From Actinomycetota bacterium (GTDB taxonomy: Bacteria > Actinomycetota > Thermoleophilia > Gaiellales > Gaiellaceae), in assembly GCA_013813345.1 (NCBI GenBank), contig JACCRW010000042.1, positions 1-8,996 of the forward strand: a stretch of DNA of 8,996 nucleotides, read 5' to 3'. The notes beneath the pieces were generated by a model. The model saw nothing but the letters and a program-made list of their open reading frames with translations, searched no databases and was not told the DNA's origin. Both the position numbers and the translations under genes were made by a program. Numbering within the stretch: the stretch's first letter is position 1; each line of letters starts with the position of its first letter. Shown piece after piece: positions 5,620-8,996 of the stretch.

Positions 5620-6701
5620 AGATCCCACTCGTCGACGTGAAGGCGCAGTACGCGCCGCTCGTGCCCCGGATCCGGGAGGCGTTCGACGCCGTTCTCGAGG
5701 ACGGTAGGTTCGTCTTTGGGCCGAACGTGGCCGCGTTCGAGGAGGAAGCTGCCGCGTACCTCGGTACGCGCGAGGCGATCGGCGTCGCCAACGGCACCGA
5801 CGCGCTCGAGCTCGTCCTGAACGCGCTCGAGGTCGAGCCCGGCGACGAGGTGATCTGCCCCGCGTTCACCTTCTACGCGACGGCCGAGGCGATCGCCCGC
5901 TCCGGTGCCACTCCCGTCTTCGCCGACATCGACAGCGAGACGCTCAATCTCGATCCGGCCGACGTGGAGCGGAAGCTCGGGCCGCGGACGAAGGCGATCA
6001 TGCCCGTTCACCTGTTCGGCCGGCCGGCCCCGCTCGACGCGCTCGCTGGCTTCGATCTGCCGCTGATCGAGGACGCCGCGCAGGCCTTCGGCTCGCCCGC
6101 GATCGCCGGGCACGGGATCGCCTCGACCTTCAGCTTCTATCCGACGAAGAACCTCTTTGGCCTCGGCGACGGTGGTCTCGTCGCTGTGAACGATCCGGCG
6201 CTCGCCGAGCGGATCCGGATGCTCCGGTTCCACGGCTCGAAGGCGAAGACGACGTTCGAGTTCATCGGCCGCAACTCGCGCCTCGACGAGATCCAGGCGG
6301 CCGTGCTCCGGATCTTTCTCGGCGAGCTCGACCGCTGGACGACCCTGCGGCGCGAGGCTGCCGAGCGCTACCGCGAGCTCGGGATCGGCGAGCTCTGTAT
6401 CGCGCCCGAGGACGAGCCGGGTCACGTCTATCACCTCTTCGTCTGTCGCTCCGAGCGCCGCGACGAGATTCGCGCCGCCCTTGGCGAGGCCGGGATCGGG
6501 AACGCGCAGTACTATCTGCCGCCCCTCCACCTCCAGCCGGCTCTCCGCTATCTCGGCTACTCGGAGGGCGACCTGCCGGTGACCGAGCGGGTCGCGCGCG
6601 ACAACTTCTCGATTCCGCTCTGGGCAGGGATCGAGGCCGAGCAGCAGGAGCGCGTCGTCGACGTCGTCCGCAGCGCCGTCGGCGCCCCCGCGCCCGCATG
6701 A
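5616..6701 (+). CDS. DegT/DnrJ/EryC1-family PLP-dependent sugar aminotransferase
   Basis: Predicted to transfer an amino group, normally from glutamate, to the keto carbon of a nucleotide-activated sugar. The 361-residue length is standard for the family. Family motifs in order are FVFGPNVAAFEEE (32-44), GVANGTDALELVL (56-68), EVICPAFTFYATAEAI (78-93), DLPLIEDAAQAFGS (147-160) with Asp153 and Gln156 near the cofactor, and TFSFYPTKNLFGLGDGG (171-187) with Lys178 as the PLP-binding lysine. I chose GTG 5616 because the protein then begins at VKIPLVDVKAQY, the usual family N-terminus, although the frame stays open far upstream. The start overlaps the DedA stop (GTGA, 5616-5619), and the end overlaps the dehydratase start (ATGA, 6698-6701). 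With that dehydratase it could make a UDP-4-amino-4,6-dideoxy sugar, as PglF and PglE do. Substrate and regiochemistry are inferred. Confidence 0.9.
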   Translation: MKIPLVDVKAQYAPLVPRIREAFDAVLEDGRFVFGPNVAAFEEEAAAYLGTREAIGVANGTDALELVLNALEVEPGDEVICPAFTFYATAEAIARSGATPVFADIDSETLNLDPADVERKLGPRTKAIMPVHLFGRPAPLDALAGFDLPLIEDAAQAFGSPAIAGHGIASTFSFYPTKNLFGLGDGGLVAVNDPALAERIRMLRFHGSKAKTTFEFIGRNSRLDEIQAAVLRIFLGELDRWTTLRREAAERYRELGIGELCIAPEDEPGHVYHLFVCRSERRDEIRAALGEAGIGNAQYYLPPLHLQPALRYLGYSEGDLPVTERVARDNFSIPLWAGIEAEQQERVVDVVRSAVGAPAPA

Positions 6702-8611
6702 GATTTCCGATCACGAGGCATCGTCTGCCGCAGCTCGCGGCCGATCTCGCGATCGTTGTGGCGGCCTGGCTGCTCGCCTTCCAGCTCCGGTTCGATCCGA
6801 GCATCCCGGTCTACTACGACCGCTACCTCGACATCGCGATCCTGGCCCTCCTCGTCGGGATCAAGCTCTCCGTTTTCGCGCTCTTCGGCTTCTACAACCG
6901 CTGGTGGCGCTACGTCTCGACGCGCGACATGTGGGGCGCCTTCCGAGGTGTCACGGCCGCTTCGCTCGTTGCCTTCCTCGTTTTCAGCTTCTTCGAGCTG
7001 CATGTCGTCTCCGTGCCGCGCGTCGTCTGGGTGCTCGACTGGCTGATCTGCCTCGCCTTCGTCGCAGCCTCGCGGATGCTCGCGCGGACGATCATCGAGC
7101 GGCCGCAGACCTCGTCGCTCGTCGCGCGCGGCAAGGAGGTGGTGATCGTCGGCGCCGGCGACGCCGCTCAGCTGATGATCAAGGAGATGCTGAGAACGCC
7201 AGCCATGGGCTACACGCCGATCGGCTTGATCGACGACGACCCGCGCAAGAAGAACCTGCGCGTGCACGGGATCCGCGTGCTCGGAACGAGCGCCGAGCTG
7301 CTGCACATCCTCCGCGACCGGCGTCCCGACGAGCTCCTGATCGCGATCCCATCTGCGTCGGGCGAGGTGCGCCAGCGGATTGTCGACGTCGCCCAGGCGG
7401 AGGGTGTCGCGGTCAAGACGCTGCCCGGCCTTTACGAGCTGATCTCGGGTGACGTCGACCTTGCGAACCAGATCCGGCCCGTCCAGGTGGAGGACCTCCT
7501 CGGCCGCGAGCCGATCGAGGTCGATGTCGCCGCCATCTCCTCGTATCTCGCCGGCAAGACGGTGATGGTCACGGGCGCCGGCGGCTCGATCGGCTCGGAG
7601 CTCTGCCGCCAAATCGCGCGCGCCGAGCCACGGCGGATCGTGATGGTCGAGCAGGCCGAGAGCGCTCTGCACGACATCGAGCGCGAGCTCGTCGACGAGC
7701 GGGGCTTCGCGGCCGGAGTGCCGGTGCTCGCCGACGTCCGTAACCGGAACCGGATGGGCCAGGTCTTCGAGCGCTACCGGCCCGAGGTCGTCTTCCACGC
7801 GGCCGCCTACAAGCATGTGCCGCTGATGGAGGCGAACCCGCTCGAGTCGGTGCGGAACAATGTGCTCGGCACTCGCGTCGTCGCGGACGCGGCCGTCGCG
7901 CACGGCGCCGAGCGCTTTCTCCTGATCTCGACCGACAAGGCCCTCAACCCCTGGAGCGTCTACGGGCAGTCGAAGACGCTCTGCGAATGGATCGTCGGGG
8001 CCCACGGGGAGCGGGACGACGTTCCCACGCGCTTCGTGGCCGTCCGCTTCGGCAACGTCCTCAACTCGGCCGGCAGCGTGATCCCGCGCTTCCGCCGCCA
8101 GATCGAGCGCGGTGGGCCGGTCACGGTCACAGACCCCGAGATGACGCGCTTCTTCATGACGATCCCCGAGGCCGTGGCGCTCGTCGTCCAGGCTGGCTCG
8201 ATCGGCGGGCGCGGGCGGATCTTCGTGCTCGAGATGGGCGAGCCGGTGCGCATCCTCGACCTCGCCCGGAACATGATCCGGCTCTCCGGCAAGCAGCCCG
8301 ACCGCGATATTCAGATCGTCTTCATCGGCGCCCGTCCCGGCGAGAAGATCCACGAGGAGCTCTTCGCCGAGGGCGAGACCTGGCAGCCGACCGTACACCC
8401 GAAGATCGTCGCCCTCGACGTCTCCCCGGTCGAGCGCGGCTGGCTCGAAGGTCAGCTCGACGAGCTCGAGCGGCTCGTCGACGAGGGGGACACGCTGGAG
8501 CTCGTCGGCCGACTCGCCGCGATCGTTCGCGAGCCGCGGCGGCTCGACGAGCGGCTCGAGGCGGACGCCGCAACTGCGACGCCCGCCTCGAAGATCGCTC
8601 GCTCTAGCTAG
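6698..8611 (+). CDS. Membrane-bound nucleotide-sugar 4,6-dehydratase, FlaA1/WbpM/PglF/CapD type
   Basis: Polysaccharide-biosynthesis protein of 637 residues with the full long-form architecture. About four transmembrane helices lie near 14-31, 46-65, 86-105 and 108-126. A first Rossmann domain begins at EVVIVGAGDAAQLM (147-160), followed by the catalytic extended SDR domain from TVMVTGAGGSIGSELC (288-303). Members convert UDP-GlcNAc to the UDP-4-keto-6-deoxy sugar using bound NAD. Catalytic landmarks are HAAAYKHVPLMEANP (367-381), ISTDKALNP (410-418) with Thr412, Asp413 and Lys414, and Y422-X3-K426. Long-form enzymes such as WbpM and PglF usually have Met at the Tyr422 position, so this one carries the classical SYK triad. 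RFGNVLNSAGSVIP and GARPGEKIHEELF close the domain. ATG 6698 overlaps the aminotransferase stop and lacks a Shine-Dalgarno site. The pair fits synthesis of an amino-dideoxy sugar for a surface glycan. Confidence 0.88.
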   Translation: MRFPITRHRLPQLAADLAIVVAAWLLAFQLRFDPSIPVYYDRYLDIAILALLVGIKLSVFALFGFYNRWWRYVSTRDMWGAFRGVTAASLVAFLVFSFFELHVVSVPRVVWVLDWLICLAFVAASRMLARTIIERPQTSSLVARGKEVVIVGAGDAAQLMIKEMLRTPAMGYTPIGLIDDDPRKKNLRVHGIRVLGTSAELLHILRDRRPDELLIAIPSASGEVRQRIVDVAQAEGVAVKTLPGLYELISGDVDLANQIRPVQVEDLLGREPIEVDVAAISSYLAGKTVMVTGAGGSIGSELCRQIARAEPRRIVMVEQAESALHDIERELVDERGFAAGVPVLADVRNRNRMGQVFERYRPEVVFHAAAYKHVPLMEANPLESVRNNVLGTRVVADAAVAHGAERFLLISTDKALNPWSVYGQSKTLCEWIVGAHGERDDVPTRFVAVRFGNVLNSAGSVIPRFRRQIERGGPVTVTDPEMTRFFMTIPEAVALVVQAGSIGGRGRIFVLEMGEPVRILDLARNMIRLSGKQPDRDIQIVFIGARPGEKIHEELFAEGETWQPTVHPKIVALDVSPVERGWLEGQLDELERLVDEGDTLELVGRLAAIVREPRRLDERLEADAATATPASKIARSS

Positions 8612-8996
8612 TCGTCGTCCTCGTCCTCGTCATTGTCCTCGTCCTCGTCATCTCCGTGCCCTCCTTCGGGGATCCGGACGAGCAGGAGCTGCCCGCCTTC
8701 CCGCTCGTAGGTGAGCGTCCCGCGCTGCTCGCTCTGGACGATGAGCGTGCTCGCCTGCACGTCCACGAGGAATGCGCCCTTCCCGAACCGCTTCGACGCG
8801 TCGATGATCCCGCTCGACTCCCACGCGCCGAGGGGGGTCGCCGGCCGCTGCGACTGGTCGACCTTCGCGACCACCTCGAGCGTGCCGTCGGAGAGGTCGT
8901 AGCGCCAGATTCGAGCAGTCGTTTGGCCCTGATTGTGTGAGCCCGGATCCTCCTGGATCAGCAGGCTGCGCTTCGTCGTCTCGACGTTGTCGGGCT
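8608..8996 (-). CDS. PhoX/DUF839-like protein, C-terminal part with acidic tail (partial)
   Basis: The reading frame is open to the window edge, so only the last 128 residues are present and the start lies outside. The segment resembles the end of PhoX-type (DUF839) beta-propeller proteins, which are calcium-dependent exported phosphatases and relatives: PDNVETTKRSLLIQEDPG, then ARIWRYDLSDGTLEVVAKVD, then GAWESSGIIDASKRFGKG and GAFLVDVQAS. After a last strand, GGQLLLVRIPEGG, the protein ends in GDDEDEDNDEDEDDD, almost purely acidic. A GTG at 8874 could start an 88-residue protein, but the coherent sequence upstream of it argues against that. The TAG stop interlocks with the dehydratase TAG in a shared CTAG. 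Family assignment is from remembered motifs on a fragment, and catalytic function cannot be confirmed. Confidence 0.6.
   Translation of the reverse strand, partial: PDNVETTKRSLLIQEDPGSHNQGQTTARIWRYDLSDGTLEVVAKVDQSQRPATPLGAWESSGIIDASKRFGKGAFLVDVQASTLIVQSEQRGTLTYEREGGQLLLVRIPEGGHGDDEDEDNDEDEDDD
8617..8651. repeat. Two 17-bp direct repeats coding for an Asp/Glu tail
   Basis: The unit gtcctcgtcctcgtcat occurs at 8617-8633 and again at 8635-8651, an 18-bp period that keeps frame. Each unit is itself built of near-identical GTC/CTC triplets. On the minus strand it encodes the alternating Asp-Glu end of the PhoX-like protein. Repeat slippage in multiples of three bases could change tail length without breaking the gene. 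Confidence 0.8.

Noticed and set aside
6557..8398. 613-codon open frame on the minus strand across the dehydratase gene
   Set aside because: Low-complexity charged sequence with no recognisable domain, opposite a gene with complete catalytic motifs.
8608..8874. Independent 88-residue small acidic protein starting at GTG 8874
   Set aside because: The 40 residues upstream in the same frame continue the PhoX-like pattern (PDN and QED motifs, then RIWRYDL), so this is the end of a longer gene.
8656..8940. 94-codon open frame on the plus strand opposite the PhoX-like gene
   Set aside because: No motif, and the minus-strand frame gives coherent PhoX-like sequence throughout.
1..8996. CRISPR arrays, tRNA or rRNA genes, insertion sequences, attachment sites
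   Set aside because: No regularly spaced repeats, RNA gene signatures, transposase motifs or terminal inverted repeats were seen on either strand by eye.

Overview
This is a GC-rich, very compact bacterial stretch. Frequent GTG starts, four-base overlaps between genes and few Shine-Dalgarno sites suggest a high-GC Actinomycetota genome. A deep lineage such as Thermoleophilia is my best guess from the protein style, but the window has no taxonomic marker and I could not search a database.

Layout: (1) 11-639, plus strand: a two-gene toxin-antitoxin module, an AbrB/SpoVT-fold antitoxin overlapping a RelE/ParE-like toxin. (2) 636-3025, minus strand: two translationally coupled radical SAM genes. 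The upstream one is a 449-residue protein I cannot name, with an unusual C-X8-C-X2-C cluster motif. The downstream one is a diverged relative of MqnC, the cyclic dehypoxanthine futalosine synthase of the futalosine menaquinone route. (3) 3026-3129: the only real intergenic gap, a divergent promoter region. (4) 3130-8611, plus strand: a tight four-gene run encoding an exported NAGPA-type phosphodiester glycosidase with C-terminal Ig-like domains, a DedA membrane protein, a DegT/DnrJ/EryC1 sugar aminotransferase and a membrane-anchored FlaA1/WbpM/PglF-type nucleotide-sugar 4,6-dehydratase. (5) 8608-8996, minus strand: the C-terminal part of a PhoX/DUF839-like protein ending in a highly acidic tail and running off the window.

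How the genes may work together: the dehydratase and aminotransferase can be read as consecutive steps making a UDP-4-amino-4,6-dideoxy-hexose for a surface glycan. DedA could recycle the undecaprenyl phosphate carrier. The glycosidase could act on a glycan or teichoic-acid-like phosphodiester outside the membrane. The two radical SAM genes form a separate unit, probably for a quinone or other small-molecule pathway; no other menaquinone gene is in view.

Two architectural features stand out. First, three GTG starts are preceded at exactly 6 or 7 nt by a TANNNT -10 box, and a fourth at 11 nt, which points to leaderless transcription. In one case the -10 box includes the previous gene's stop codon. 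Second, six of the eight gene junctions are exact 4-bp overlaps, including both convergent pairs, whose stop codons interlock and leave no room for an intergenic terminator.
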